NCBI RefSeq assembly: GCF_016522065.1
Contig: NZ_JAEHFV010000006.1
Location: forward strand, 182,459 to 246,458
Source: Flavobacterium agrisoli
GTDB taxonomy: Bacteria > Bacteroidota > Bacteroidia > Flavobacteriales > Flavobacteriaceae
DNA length: 64,000 bases
Direction of reading: 5' to 3'
Under the pieces are notes generated by a model. The model saw only the letters and a list, made by a program, of their open reading frames with translations. It was not told the origin of the DNA and searched no databases. A program made the translations under genes and the position numbers. Positions 20,635 through 30,337 of this stretch are shown here, one piece after another. Numbering within the stretch: position 1 is the first letter of the stretch; every line of letters starts with the position of its first letter.

Positions 20635-23600
20635 ATGAAACAAGCACTTACAAAAAGATGTAGTGTTATTTTATTTGTACTGATGAGTATGTTGGGATTT
20701 TCTCAAAGCTCGTGGTCGCAAGTAAAAATTACCGGAACAGTTACCGATGAAGGTGGGGCACCTATTCCAGGGGTAAATGTAACTGAAAAATCGACCAAAA
20801 ATACTTCGGTTACAGATTTCAATGGGGGCTATCAAATTGAAGTTGCTAAAGCCGATGCTACTTTAGTCTTTTCCTTTATAGGTATGAAGAAAGAGGAGTT
20901 GCCTTTAGCTGGAAAAACGGTTTTAAATGTTCGAATGAAAGACGATGCGAATCAACTTGAGGATGTTGTAGTAGTAGGTTATGGTGAGCAGAAAAAACAA
21001 AAATTAACAGGTGCGATTGTTCAAATAGATCCTTCTCAGGTTCAGGATTTACCAGTTTCTAATTTATCGGAATCTTTAAGAGGATTAGTTCCGGGATTGT
21101 CTGTTTCTGGTGGTTCAGGAAGACCAGGAGATGCAGCTGCACTACAAATTCGTCAAACCTTTAGCTTTTCTAAAGACGGAGGAACGAATATTCCGTTGAT
21201 TGTTATTGATGATATGGTACAGGTAGATCCTGTGAACGGTAAACCAACTTTAGAAACATTCAATCGTTTAGATCCTACGGAAGTTGAAAGTATTACCGTT
21301 TTAAAAGATGGTTCTGCTGCTATTTATGGTGCTCGTGCGGCTCAAGGGGCAATTGTTGTAAAGACCAAAAGAGGTAAAGTGGGGGCTACAAAATTGTCAT
21401 ATTTAAGTCAGTTCTCTGTAAATGACGCTATTAGTCATGCGAAAACCATGAATGCTTATGATTATGGTTTGTGGTCTAATCGTTTTTTAAGTGCTAAAAA
21501 TAATGATCAAGCAAGATTATTTTCGGCAGATGAATTGGAACAAATGAAAAGTTTGAATTACGATTGGTTAAAAGAGGCATGGAAACCAGCTATTCAACAA
21601 AAACACGCTTTAAATGTGAGTGGCGGAACGGAGAAAGCCACCTATTTTGCTAGTGCTACGTATTTTACGCAAGGAGCAAACTTAGGAAAACAAGATTATA
21701 ATAAATGGACTTTTAGAACAGGGTCAAATATTAAAATATCAAACTCTTTAGATTTTTCCGCTGCTATTTCGGCCAATACAACCGATCTTGAAAAATCTTT
21801 TACGAAGGCTTCAGCAAATATTAGTGATGGTAGTTACGGATCATTAGCGGGTGGAGGAGAACAAGCTGATTATGGGTATTTACTCCATATGCCTAAATAC
21901 ATTCCTATTACTATGGACTATAAAGGTCAAGAATATTACACTTCGCCATTTCCTCGTACCGATCGTAATTTAGGTGCGCCTAATAATAGAACTATTGCGG
22001 GATGGAATTATTTTGCGACTTTAGACAATGGTTCGAAGCAAACTACAAATGATTTTTCGTATAATGTAAATATGTCTATTAATTACAAAGTGCCTTTTGT
22101 AAAGGGATTATCTCTTAAAGGAACTTATGCTAGAACGGAGTTTACGAATGACACAGAGCAGGTGCAATTGCCTTTTGATTTGGTGAGAATAAAAAATTAC
22201 GAAAAAGAAGGGTATCATCTTGCTAGTGCTGCCGAAGAAAAAAATATGGAAGTAAAAACCAATACTTCAAACGCAAGGGTTGCTTATAATACGTCTTTTA
22301 ATAAAAGTGTACAATCTAACTTTTTTATTAATTATAATAGAACTTTTGGTAATCATGATATTCAAGCGATGGCAGGTGTTGAAAAATCTGAGAATGATTA
22401 TACTAATAGAACGTTATTGTATGAAGGTACTGGTAAAGATTATGGTGGAACTTATCAAACCGCTGGTACCCTTTCAACCTCAAATTCTATTGCAACAAAA
22501 GGAGAATCTGGAACATTATCCTATTTAGGGCGTGTTAATTATAGTTTTAAAGATCGTTATATAGTTGAATTTTTATTCCGATCGGATGCTTCAACAAAAT
22601 TTGCACCAGAAAACTATTGGGGATTCTTTCCATCAGCACAATTCGGTTGGATTATGTCTAAGGAAGATTGGTTTCAAAATGCTTTGCCAGGAATTGATTT
22701 CTTAAAACTACGTTATTCGATTGGTAAAACGGGTAGAGATAATGTTCAGGCTTGGAGATGGGATCAATACTATGATATCATAACAGATAAAGGCTATCAA
22801 TTTGGTAGTAATGGAGGTCTTTTAGGAACAGGTCTTTCTCCAAAAGTAAATCCGAATCGTAATGTAGGTTGGGATGCTGTTATAAAAAATAATATTGGAC
22901 TTGATTTTAATGTGTTGCGTAATCGTTTACAAGTAAGTATCGACTACTATATAGATAAAAATGATGATATGCTAACTTCAATGGCAAGTTCGGTAGGAGT
23001 GCCAATTTCAGTAGGAGGAGCTTTTGCAGAAGAAAATTATGCTAGAGTAGATGCATGGGGTACAGAGTTTAGCGTTAATTGGAGCGACAAAGCGACTGAA
23101 AATTTAAGCTATAATGTAGGGGTCAACTTTGGATTTAATGGTAATGAGGTAAAAAAATATCCAGAGCAAGCTTTAAAACATCCTTCATTCAACATCACAC
23201 AAGAGGGAGCGTCTACATTCTTCCCAACTTGGGGTTTTAGAACTTGGAAAGGAACATCTACAGGAGATGGTATTTTGAGAACAGATGAGGATATCACCAA
23301 TTATTGGAATTATTTAACAGAAAGAGCAACTGCTGCAGGTACAACTCCTATGTTTAATAAAATAACCGATATTTCGGGTATGCAAAAAGGGATGCTAGCT
23401 TACGAAGATGTTGGCGGACAATTTAATTCTACTACTGGTGAGCAAGCTGGTGCTGATGGAAGAATTGAAAAAAACAATGATTACGTAAAATTGGTTGATA
23501 ATAGCAGAACGTATGGCTTTACAACGAATTTCGGAATCAAGTATAAAGGCTTTTTTGCTAGAACTCAGATAGCAACATCATGGGGAGGCTTCCGTGATAT

Positions 23601-23985
23601 TGATGTAGTGAAACAAGGGACGTCTTCATCACACAATATGTGGAGTCATGAAAGTTTCTTGACGGACATGTACGGTAGTGATAATATTGATGGAAGATAT
23701 CCAAATATCGCGTTTTATGATGATGAAATGGTTGGTGCACCTTCTGATTTTTGGCAATTGGATACTTTTCGTTGTACTGTTAGAAATTTAACTTTAGGAT
23801 TTTCGTTACCTAAAGATGTATTGTCTAGCATTAATATTCAAACGTTTACGATTGGACTAACAGGTAATAATTTATGGGATTTATACAATCCGTATCCTGA
23901 TCATTACCGTAATATGTATGATAGCCCATATATGCCATATCCTACATTGAGAACTTGGTCATTAAACGTAAACTTAACTTTCTAA
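20635..23985 (+). CDS. susC: SusC-like TonB-dependent outer-membrane transporter
   Basis: The 1116-residue protein has a signal peptide, a carboxypeptidase-regulatory-like beta domain (about 31-110; ITGTVTDEGGAPIPGVNV), a TonB-box-like stretch (DVVVVGYGEQKKQK), a plug domain (LSESLRGLVPGLSV, IPLIVIDDM, VESITVLKDGSAAIYGARAAQGAIVVKT split across the usual motifs) and a beta-barrel ending in an aromatic-terminated strand (LNVNLTF). It imports oligosaccharides bound by the SusD partner encoded 19 bp downstream. It has no N-terminal STN domain, so it is not the type that signals directly to an anti-sigma factor. It is the only SusC in the window, although more than 20 degradative enzymes surround it. 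Confidence 0.95.
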   Translation: MKQALTKRCSVILFVLMSMLGFSQSSWSQVKITGTVTDEGGAPIPGVNVTEKSTKNTSVTDFNGGYQIEVAKADATLVFSFIGMKKEELPLAGKTVLNVRMKDDANQLEDVVVVGYGEQKKQKLTGAIVQIDPSQVQDLPVSNLSESLRGLVPGLSVSGGSGRPGDAAALQIRQTFSFSKDGGTNIPLIVIDDMVQVDPVNGKPTLETFNRLDPTEVESITVLKDGSAAIYGARAAQGAIVVKTKRGKVGATKLSYLSQFSVNDAISHAKTMNAYDYGLWSNRFLSAKNNDQARLFSADELEQMKSLNYDWLKEAWKPAIQQKHALNVSGGTEKATYFASATYFTQGANLGKQDYNKWTFRTGSNIKISNSLDFSAAISANTTDLEKSFTKASANISDGSYGSLAGGGEQADYGYLLHMPKYIPITMDYKGQEYYTSPFPRTDRNLGAPNNRTIAGWNYFATLDNGSKQTTNDFSYNVNMSINYKVPFVKGLSLKGTYARTEFTNDTEQVQLPFDLVRIKNYEKEGYHLASAAEEKNMEVKTNTSNARVAYNTSFNKSVQSNFFINYNRTFGNHDIQAMAGVEKSENDYTNRTLLYEGTGKDYGGTYQTAGTLSTSNSIATKGESGTLSYLGRVNYSFKDRYIVEFLFRSDASTKFAPENYWGFFPSAQFGWIMSKEDWFQNALPGIDFLKLRYSIGKTGRDNVQAWRWDQYYDIITDKGYQFGSNGGLLGTGLSPKVNPNRNVGWDAVIKNNIGLDFNVLRNRLQVSIDYYIDKNDDMLTSMASSVGVPISVGGAFAEENYARVDAWGTEFSVNWSDKATENLSYNVGVNFGFNGNEVKKYPEQALKHPSFNITQEGASTFFPTWGFRTWKGTSTGDGILRTDEDITNYWNYLTERATAAGTTPMFNKITDISGMQKGMLAYEDVGGQFNSTTGEQAGADGRIEKNNDYVKLVDNSRTYGFTTNFGIKYKGFFARTQIATSWGGFRDIDVVKQGTSSSHNMWSHESFLTDMYGSDNIDGRYPNIAFYDDEMVGAPSDFWQLDTFRCTVRNLTLGFSLPKDVLSSINIQTFTIGLTGNNLWDLYNPYPDHYRNMYDSPYMPYPTLRTWSLNVNLTF

Positions 23986-24004
23986 TTTTAATTATTACAA
24001 AATC

Positions 24005-25969
24005 ATGAAATTTAATATAAAATCAATTTTAACACTAGCCATGGCAGCTGTACTAAGTGCTTCATGTAGTGATAATTTTCTAGAAGAGAAAAAAAACTAT
24101 AACCAAACCGACGATTCTTTCTATGAAAGTCAAGAACAAACCGGATGGTATGTAAATAATTTGTATTACGATTTTTTCTCGGCATATAAATCGCCTACTC
24201 TTAATACAACGGGATTGTATAATGATACCAATTCAAGATTAACCGAAGAAATTGGAGGAGTTTATGATTTGACAAATCCGCAATTAACTTTGGTGAATTC
24301 AGTCGATGGTTCAGGTTACTACGGTAAGTCCTTATCTGATAAAACTCAAAATGATCCGTACAACCGTATTAGAGATTGTAATAGTTTTTTAGCAGAAATT
24401 GACGTGAAAGGGGCTGATCTAGACCAGACTTTTCGTAATCGATGTAAAGGACAGGTATATTATTTAAGAGCGCTTCAATATTATGATTTGATGCGTGTTT
24501 ATGGTGGTGTACCTATTGTTACTACTGTTGAAAATGCAGTATCTAATGACGAAGCAATTAAATTGCCAAGAGCTTCTGTAACAGAGGTTGTAAATCAAAT
24601 TATAGCTGATTTAGACATGGCTGCTTCCTTATTGCCTGGTAAATGGGATTCTACAGATTATGGACGCTTTACAAAAGGTGCTGCTTTAGCCCAAAAGTCT
24701 AGAGTATTATTAACGTATGCTAGTCCACTGTTTAACAAAAATTGGGACTCTTCAACAGAGCGTTGGGAAAAAGCTTTAGCGGCTGGTTTAGCTGCCGAAA
24801 ATCAATTAACTGCTGATGGTTATGGCTTGTATGGTAATTCTGCTAAGCAATGGCAAGATATGTTTGTAATTGATAATGCTTTTTGTCCTGAAGCAATTAC
24901 GGTTCAATTAATGGGTACAGGTAATACAAATGTTTACTTAAACAATTCTTGGGAAAAAACAATCCGTTTAGTTTCTCAAGGTGGTACGGGAGCCTTAGAA
25001 GCTCCAAAAGAAATGATTGATTTGTTTCCTATGGCCGATGGATCAAAACCTACAAGTGCCAATCAATATGATCCTTTTTTGTTCTTCAAAAATCGTGATC
25101 CACGTTTTTATAGAACCTTTGCTTTTTCGGGTATGAAATGGGGATATAAAGAAAATGCGAATAGTGTAGCTTGGTCTTACCGTTGGTTAGATGCTAGTGG
25201 TAAAGCAAATTTTAGTGATAATAATCAAGAAAACAGTCCTGCCTATGTTCGTAAAATGACCAATGTTGCAGTTACAAATGCGAATTCTTATCAATATTCG
25301 GGTACTGATATTTTTGAGTATCGATATGCAGAATTGCTGTTAAATATAGCCGAATGTTATGCCGCATTGGGTAATACAGCGAGTACAATATCTTATCTTG
25401 GAAAAATTAGAAACCGAGTAGGAATTCCTTCTGCCAATAATTATGGTATAGGAACATTAGCCGATAAATATGCTGCAATAGCGGCTTGTTTATACGAACG
25501 TCAAATTGAATTAGCTTATGAAGGAAAGCGTTTTTATGATGTACAACGTTGGATGTTATATAGTGATGAAGCAGTTAATGGTGTGGTTAATAACACTTGC
25601 GCAAAATTAGGATTAACTCCGATTAATGGTACAAAACGTACCGGACATTATTTGCAGTACAAAAATGTAGCCACAGCAACTGATCCTTTAACAGCTGCAA
25701 GAGCTTCAATAAGTGTTGATCCAGATTCTGCTAATTTTCAAACACAATTGAATACGTTAGCTGCCTTTTACACAACTAATTTTGTTTTAGCTGATTTAGT
25801 AACACCAATGGATAATGTTAATAAGACAGAGGTAACCATTAAATTTAATCCTAATTATTATATAATGGGATTGAATTCAGAAGCTTTAACACAAAACCCA
25901 TGGTTAAAGCAGACAATAGGTTGGAATGATGCATCCAATGCTCAAGGAATCTATAATTACCAAGAATAA
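24005..25969 (+). CDS. susD: SusD/RagB-like surface glycan-binding lipoprotein
   Basis: The 654-residue protein starts with a lipoprotein signal (VLSASCSDNFLE, Cys at about residue 21), placing it on the outer membrane next to SusC. Typical SusD features follow: DDSFY-like N-terminus, helical TPR-like repeats with YYLRALQYYDLMRVYGGVPIV, LPRASVTEVVNQIIADLDMA, GAALAQKSRVLLTYASPLFN, and the C-terminal YRYAELLLNIAECYAALG with RQIELAYEGKRFYDVQRW. It binds pectic oligosaccharides and lids the SusC barrel. It lies 19 bp after susC and is followed by a hairpin and a PL1 lyase gene. Confidence 0.95.
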   Translation: MKFNIKSILTLAMAAVLSASCSDNFLEEKKNYNQTDDSFYESQEQTGWYVNNLYYDFFSAYKSPTLNTTGLYNDTNSRLTEEIGGVYDLTNPQLTLVNSVDGSGYYGKSLSDKTQNDPYNRIRDCNSFLAEIDVKGADLDQTFRNRCKGQVYYLRALQYYDLMRVYGGVPIVTTVENAVSNDEAIKLPRASVTEVVNQIIADLDMAASLLPGKWDSTDYGRFTKGAALAQKSRVLLTYASPLFNKNWDSSTERWEKALAAGLAAENQLTADGYGLYGNSAKQWQDMFVIDNAFCPEAITVQLMGTGNTNVYLNNSWEKTIRLVSQGGTGALEAPKEMIDLFPMADGSKPTSANQYDPFLFFKNRDPRFYRTFAFSGMKWGYKENANSVAWSYRWLDASGKANFSDNNQENSPAYVRKMTNVAVTNANSYQYSGTDIFEYRYAELLLNIAECYAALGNTASTISYLGKIRNRVGIPSANNYGIGTLADKYAAIAACLYERQIELAYEGKRFYDVQRWMLYSDEAVNGVVNNTCAKLGLTPINGTKRTGHYLQYKNVATATDPLTAARASISVDPDSANFQTQLNTLAAFYTTNFVLADLVTPMDNVNKTEVTIKFNPNYYIMGLNSEALTQNPWLKQTIGWNDASNAQGIYNYQE

Positions 25970-25987
25970 TTTTTTTACTTAATAATA

Positions 25988-26029
25988 AACCAACTCACCT
26001 GTTCTCCCTAAGAGACAGGTGATTTGGTT
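25988..26029 (+). other. Intergenic hairpin between susD and the PL1 lyase gene, no T-tract
   Basis: AACCAACTCACCTGT (25988-26002) pairs with ACAGGTGATTTGGTT (26015-26029) with one mismatch around a 12-nt loop. No T-run follows, and the next gene starts 16 bp later. It could protect the 3' end of the susCD message and give lower expression of the lyase (inference). Confidence 0.6.
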
Positions 26030-26045
26030 ATAAAATGCCACAATA

Positions 26046-27770
26046 ATGAAAATTTCTATGAAAAATTGCTCTTTGAAAATGATGTTATTAGTAGGATTAG
26101 GGATGAGCAGTTCCATGCTTTTTGCCCAATACCCGAAAATTTCGCCAGAAGTAAAAGCAAGAGAAGACTCAATTAAAGCTGCGGCTGAAAAATTGTCTAA
26201 TGAAGCTTGGGAAAAAGCAAAAGTAATTGTCGAACAAGAAGCGAGTCAGGGTAAGCCCTATATTCCGTGGGCATCTAGACCTACCGATTTGCCACAAGCG
26301 TCTATTCCTGCTTTTCCAGGTGCTGAAGGAGGAGGAATGTACAGCTTTGGCGGTCGAGGCGGTAAAGTAATTACCGTTACCAGTTTGGAGGATCGCGGTA
26401 CGGGAACCTTACGCGAAGCTTTAGAAACAGGTGGAGCCCGTATAATAGTGTTTAATGTTTCGGGAATTATCAAATTAAATAGTCCTTTAATTGTTCGCGC
26501 GCCTTATGTAACTATTGCAGGTCAAACCGCTCCTGGCGATGGAATTTGTGTGGCTGGTGAAACCATTTGGGTCGATACGCACGATGTTGTAATTCGTCAC
26601 ATGCGTTTTCGTCGTGGCGAAACTTTCGTAGGCCGTCGTGATGATGCTATCGGAGGAAATCCTGTAGGAAACATCATTATGGATCACGTTTCGGGTACTT
26701 GGGGATTAGATGAAAACATGTCTTTTTACCGTCATATGTATAATGATGGTATGCCAGGTTCTAAAGACCAAAAATTACCAACGGTTAATGTAACCATTCA
26801 GAATAGTTTATTTGCCGAAGGATTAGATACTTACAACCATGCCTTTGGAAGTACTTTAGGCGGCGAAAATTGCTCTTTTTTACGCAATTTATGGTCTTCT
26901 AATACCGGAAGAAATCCATCTATTGGCTGGAACGGAATTTTCAACTTTGTAAATAATGTTATTTTTAATTGGTACAATCGTTCTATTGATGGGGGTGACT
27001 ATACAGCCAAATACAACATCATTAATAACTATTTCAAACCAGGTCCAGTAACCAATTTAAACGAACCAATTAGTTACCGTATTTTAAAACCAGAATCGGG
27101 CAGAAGTAAGTTGCCTTATTTGGTTTTTGGTAGAGCGTATGTTAACGGAAATGTGGTGGAAGGAAACAAAAAAGTATCCAAAGACAACTGGGATGGTGGT
27201 GTACAGATGGAAAATAAAAAAGGTGAATTAATGAGTTTTGAAGAAGCTTCCACTTATTTCCCTAAAATGAGAGTCAACGAGCCAATGCCAATGCCGTGGT
27301 TTGATAAAATTATGAGTGCCGAAGAATCATACGATTATGTGCTTAAAAATGCAGGAGCGACTTTGCCATTAAGAGACCAAGTAGACAGCCGAATTGTACG
27401 TGTGGTAAAAACCGGAAAACCAGAGTATATTGAAGGTTTAGATCCGAGTTCTTTTTATCAATTTGAACACCGTCGTTTAGGGCAGGATTCGTATAAGTTA
27501 GGAATTATTACAGATATTTCTCAAGTGGGCGGTTATCCAGAATACAAAGGAACGCCTTATACCGATTCGGATAAAGACGGTTTGCCAGATGCTTACGAGA
27601 AAAAACACAAATTAAATCCAAATGATGCGTCGGATGCGACTATCGATTCGGATAATGATGGTTACACGAATATCGAAGAATACATTAACGGTACCGATCC
27701 TAAAAAGAAGACCGATTGGACAGATTTGAAAAACAATCGCGATACGTTAACAAAATCATTGCTTAATTAA
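26046..27770 (+). CDS. PL1 pectate lyase (first of a near-tandem pair)
   Basis: The 574-residue secreted protein (signal ending LFAQ) has a helical leader of about 60 residues (charged, DSIKAAAEKLSNEAWEKAK). The PL1 beta-helix follows: AFPGAEGGGMYSFGGRGGK, TIAGQTAPGDGICVAGE, IIMDHVSGTWGLDEN, then RNLWSSNTGRNPSIG and NNVIFNWYNRSIDGGDYTA. The tail has calcium-binding thrombospondin-3-like motifs (DSDKDGLPDAYEKKHKLN, DSDNDGYTNIEEYINGTDP). It should cleave polygalacturonate with calcium. It closely resembles the protein encoded at 28554-30242, so the two are duplicates that have diverged. In-frame ATGs at 26046 and 26058 are both possible starts. It ends just before a strong terminator. Confidence 0.9.
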   Translation: MKISMKNCSLKMMLLVGLGMSSSMLFAQYPKISPEVKAREDSIKAAAEKLSNEAWEKAKVIVEQEASQGKPYIPWASRPTDLPQASIPAFPGAEGGGMYSFGGRGGKVITVTSLEDRGTGTLREALETGGARIIVFNVSGIIKLNSPLIVRAPYVTIAGQTAPGDGICVAGETIWVDTHDVVIRHMRFRRGETFVGRRDDAIGGNPVGNIIMDHVSGTWGLDENMSFYRHMYNDGMPGSKDQKLPTVNVTIQNSLFAEGLDTYNHAFGSTLGGENCSFLRNLWSSNTGRNPSIGWNGIFNFVNNVIFNWYNRSIDGGDYTAKYNIINNYFKPGPVTNLNEPISYRILKPESGRSKLPYLVFGRAYVNGNVVEGNKKVSKDNWDGGVQMENKKGELMSFEEASTYFPKMRVNEPMPMPWFDKIMSAEESYDYVLKNAGATLPLRDQVDSRIVRVVKTGKPEYIEGLDPSSFYQFEHRRLGQDSYKLGIITDISQVGGYPEYKGTPYTDSDKDGLPDAYEKKHKLNPNDASDATIDSDNDGYTNIEEYINGTDPKKKTDWTDLKNNRDTLTKSLLN

Positions 27771-27791
27771 TTTATTAAGTTCTATTTGCTG

Positions 27792-27832
27792 CATTCTTAC
27801 TTCATTTTTTGGTGAAGTAAGAATGTTTTTTT
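27792..27832 (+). terminator. Strong intrinsic terminator after the SusCD-PL1 unit
   Basis: CATTCTTACTTCA (27792-27804) pairs perfectly with TGAAGTAAGAATG (27813-27825), followed by seven T. Only 19 bp separate the T-run from the next ATG (27852), so the downstream gene depends on read-through or on a promoter overlapping this element. Confidence 0.93.
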
Positions 27833-27851
27833 AAAATTTACAAACCCCTAC

Positions 27852-28523
27852 ATGATGTTACTAAAAAAAATAACGCTAATCGGATTGTTTATGCTAGCAG
27901 CAATTCCCGCAATGGCACAGCAAAATTTGGATCCAGAATATATAAAAGTTACCGAAGAACGTGCGGCCAAAATTGTCGATAAACTGGACTTACACGATAC
28001 TAAAACTCAAAAAGAAGTCACGCAAACCATTGCCGAACAATATCAAAATTTGAGTCGTATTCAAGAAAAAAAAGAGGCAGATGTAAAAGAGATAATGGCT
28101 TCTGCTCTTAACGAAGAAGATCAAAAAGCAAAAGTTGAAAAAATTACTGCTAAATCAGATAAGTCAATTACCAAATTACACAAATCTTATTTGAAAAAAT
28201 TAGGTAAAAATTTAAATGAAGACCAAATTACCGCTGTAAAAGACGGCATGACCTACAATGTTATGCCCAATACTTATGCGGCCTTTCAGGATATGATTCC
28301 CAATTTAACCGCACCTCAAAAAAAATACATTTACGATGCATTGGTCGAAGCTCGTGAACATGCTATGGATGCTGGAACATCTAAAGAAAAACACGCTTGG
28401 TTTGGTAAATATAAAGGGCGTATCAACAATTATTTGTCAAAAGAAGGTTACGATTTAAATAAAGAAAGTACCGATTGGCACAAACGCTTGGAAGAAAAAG
28501 AAAAGAATAAAACAAAGGAATAA
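27852..28523 (+). CDS. DUF3826 family secreted protein, function unknown
   Basis: The 223-residue protein has a signal peptide (IPAMAQQ) and then an almost entirely helical, highly charged chain with possible coiled coil (about 60-125; RIQEKKEADVKEIMAS). The conserved core is GMTYNVMPNTYAAFQDMIP and EAREHAMDAGTSKEKHAWFGKYKGRINNYL, the signature I associate with DUF3826. No catalytic motif is visible. Homologues are known as companions of pectin lyases in Bacteroidetes clusters. Here it sits between two PL1 genes, 19 bp after a strong terminator and 30 bp before the second PL1. A role in binding or processing lyase products, or as a lyase partner, is only a guess. Confidence 0.75.
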   Translation: MMLLKKITLIGLFMLAAIPAMAQQNLDPEYIKVTEERAAKIVDKLDLHDTKTQKEVTQTIAEQYQNLSRIQEKKEADVKEIMASALNEEDQKAKVEKITAKSDKSITKLHKSYLKKLGKNLNEDQITAVKDGMTYNVMPNTYAAFQDMIPNLTAPQKKYIYDALVEAREHAMDAGTSKEKHAWFGKYKGRINNYLSKEGYDLNKESTDWHKRLEEKEKNKTKE

Positions 28524-28553
28524 TTTTTGTTCTATTAACTAAAAAGCAATCTT

Positions 28554-30242
28554 ATGAAATATTCTTTTCTGCCTAAAAAAATAACCACCTTTTCTTTTTT
28601 CATCTTTTCTATTGCACTTTTTGCACAATATCCCGAAATTCCTAAAGAATCACAGGATAAAACAGATGCTATGATGAAATCCGAAAGTGCGCGCTTGGAT
28701 GAAATTTGGAAAGACAACGAACACATTATTAAAGCCGAAGCCTTACAAGGGCGACCTTATGTGCCTTGGGCTGCCGTTCCAACCGATTTAGTATTTGCAG
28801 ATATTCCTGCATTTCCGGGAGCTATGGGAGGCGGTGCGCAAACACCCGGTGGTCGTGGTGGTAAAATTTTTGTGGTGACTAGTTTGGAAGATAGCGGAAA
28901 AGGAACTTTTCGAGAAGCGCTAGAATCTGTTGGAGCTAGAACCGTAGTTTTTAATGTTTCGGGAATTATTCAACTTAAAAAACCAATTACCGTTCGGGCG
29001 CCTTATATTACCATTGCAGGTCAAACCGCTCCGGGTGACGGAATTTGTATTGCGGGCGAATCCGTTTTATTGGATACGCATGATATCATCATTCGTTACC
29101 TTCGTTTTCGTCGTGGTGCAACTGATGTTACGCGTCGCGATGATGCCTTAGGAGGAAATGTTATCGGAAATGTAATTATTGATCATTGTTCGTTGAGTTG
29201 GGGATTAGACGAAAATATTTCGTTATATCGTCATCAATTTCAAGTGAATGAAAAATCAAAATTAGAAAAATTGCCTGCTGTTAATGTCACCATACAAAAT
29301 ACGATTTCTTCAGAAGGATTGGATACATACAATCACGCTTTTGGGAGTACTATTGGAGGTTTGAATAGTATGTTTATTCGCAATTTATGGGCCGATAATA
29401 TTTCGAGAAATGCTTCTGTTGGAATGTTCGGAAGTTTTAACTTTGTTAATAATGTGATTTTCAATTGGTGGAACCGTACCCTTGATGGAGGGGACTATCG
29501 TTCGCAATACAACATCATCAACAATTATTTCAAACCGGGTCCTATTACGCCAATCGATCAGCCAATTCGATACAGAATCATCAAGCCAGAATCAGGTTAC
29601 ATCAGCCCCAAACAATTTGGAAAAGCTTATGTTGACGGAAATTTTATCGTGAATTCTCCTGAAGTAACGGCAGATAATTGGAACGGTGGTGTGCAATTGG
29701 AAGATTTATCGCCTGAGGCAACCCAAGATTTTTTAGCCCAAATCAAACAAAACAAAGCATTCAAAATGCCTCCTGTTTCTATCATGAAAGCAGAGCAAGC
29801 GTATGACTATGTTTTGGAAAATGTGGGTGCTACTTTACCAAAACGTGATGGTGTTGACGAAAGAATCCTAAAACAGGTTCGTACCGGAAAAATCGAGGTG
29901 AAAGACGGTTTGGAAAATACAATTGGTAAGGAATTTATTAAAAGAAGATTACCTGCCGATTCTTATAAAAAAGGAATCATCACTCATCCTGATCAAGTAG
30001 GCGGTTATCCGGAATACAAAGGAAAAGCCTATAAAGATTTGGATAATGACGGAATACCGGATGCTTGGGAAAAGAAATTCGGTTTAAATCCAAACGATGC
30101 TTCCGATGCAAATAAAGATATGAACGGCGATGGTTATACTAATATCGAGAAATATTTTAACGGAATTGATCCAACGCAAAAAGTTGATTGGACCAAAACA
30201 GAAAATAATACAGATCCGTTGAAAAAGGCATTATTGCAGTAA
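28554..30242 (+). CDS. PL1 pectate lyase (second of a near-tandem pair)
   Basis: The 562-residue secreted protein has the same layout as the PL1 at 26046-27770. A charged helical leader is followed by a beta-helix with AFPGAMGGGAQTPGGRGGK, TIAGQTAPGDGICIAGE, IIDHCSLSWGLDEN and NNVIFNWWNRTLDGGDYRS, and then calcium-binding repeats (DLDNDGIPDAWEKKFGLN, DMNGDGYTNIEKYFNGIDP). The two differ at many positions, for example in place of the RNPSIG segment this one has RNASVG, so the specificities may differ (methylation pattern or chain length). The signal peptide ends near IALFAQ. The gene shares a transcript with DUF3826 (30-bp gap). Confidence 0.9.
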   Translation: MKYSFLPKKITTFSFFIFSIALFAQYPEIPKESQDKTDAMMKSESARLDEIWKDNEHIIKAEALQGRPYVPWAAVPTDLVFADIPAFPGAMGGGAQTPGGRGGKIFVVTSLEDSGKGTFREALESVGARTVVFNVSGIIQLKKPITVRAPYITIAGQTAPGDGICIAGESVLLDTHDIIIRYLRFRRGATDVTRRDDALGGNVIGNVIIDHCSLSWGLDENISLYRHQFQVNEKSKLEKLPAVNVTIQNTISSEGLDTYNHAFGSTIGGLNSMFIRNLWADNISRNASVGMFGSFNFVNNVIFNWWNRTLDGGDYRSQYNIINNYFKPGPITPIDQPIRYRIIKPESGYISPKQFGKAYVDGNFIVNSPEVTADNWNGGVQLEDLSPEATQDFLAQIKQNKAFKMPPVSIMKAEQAYDYVLENVGATLPKRDGVDERILKQVRTGKIEVKDGLENTIGKEFIKRRLPADSYKKGIITHPDQVGGYPEYKGKAYKDLDNDGIPDAWEKKFGLNPNDASDANKDMNGDGYTNIEKYFNGIDPTQKVDWTKTENNTDPLKKALLQ

Positions 30243-30258
30243 GTATAGAGCTTAGAGA

Positions 30259-30316
30259 ATAGAGACAAGAAGCAAGATATTTGATATGAATTTAAACGAT
30301 TGCTTCTTGTCTCTAT
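30259..30316 (+). repeat. Perfect 17-bp inverted repeat
   Basis: ATAGAGACAAGAAGCAA (30259-30275) and TTGCTTCTTGTCTCTAT (30300-30316) are exact reverse complements around a 24-nt loop. Degenerate relatives of the purine-rich arm precede genes at 2090-2150 and 60126-60175. Confidence 0.75.
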
Positions 30317-30337
30317 CTTCTAAAAAATAAAAATAGA

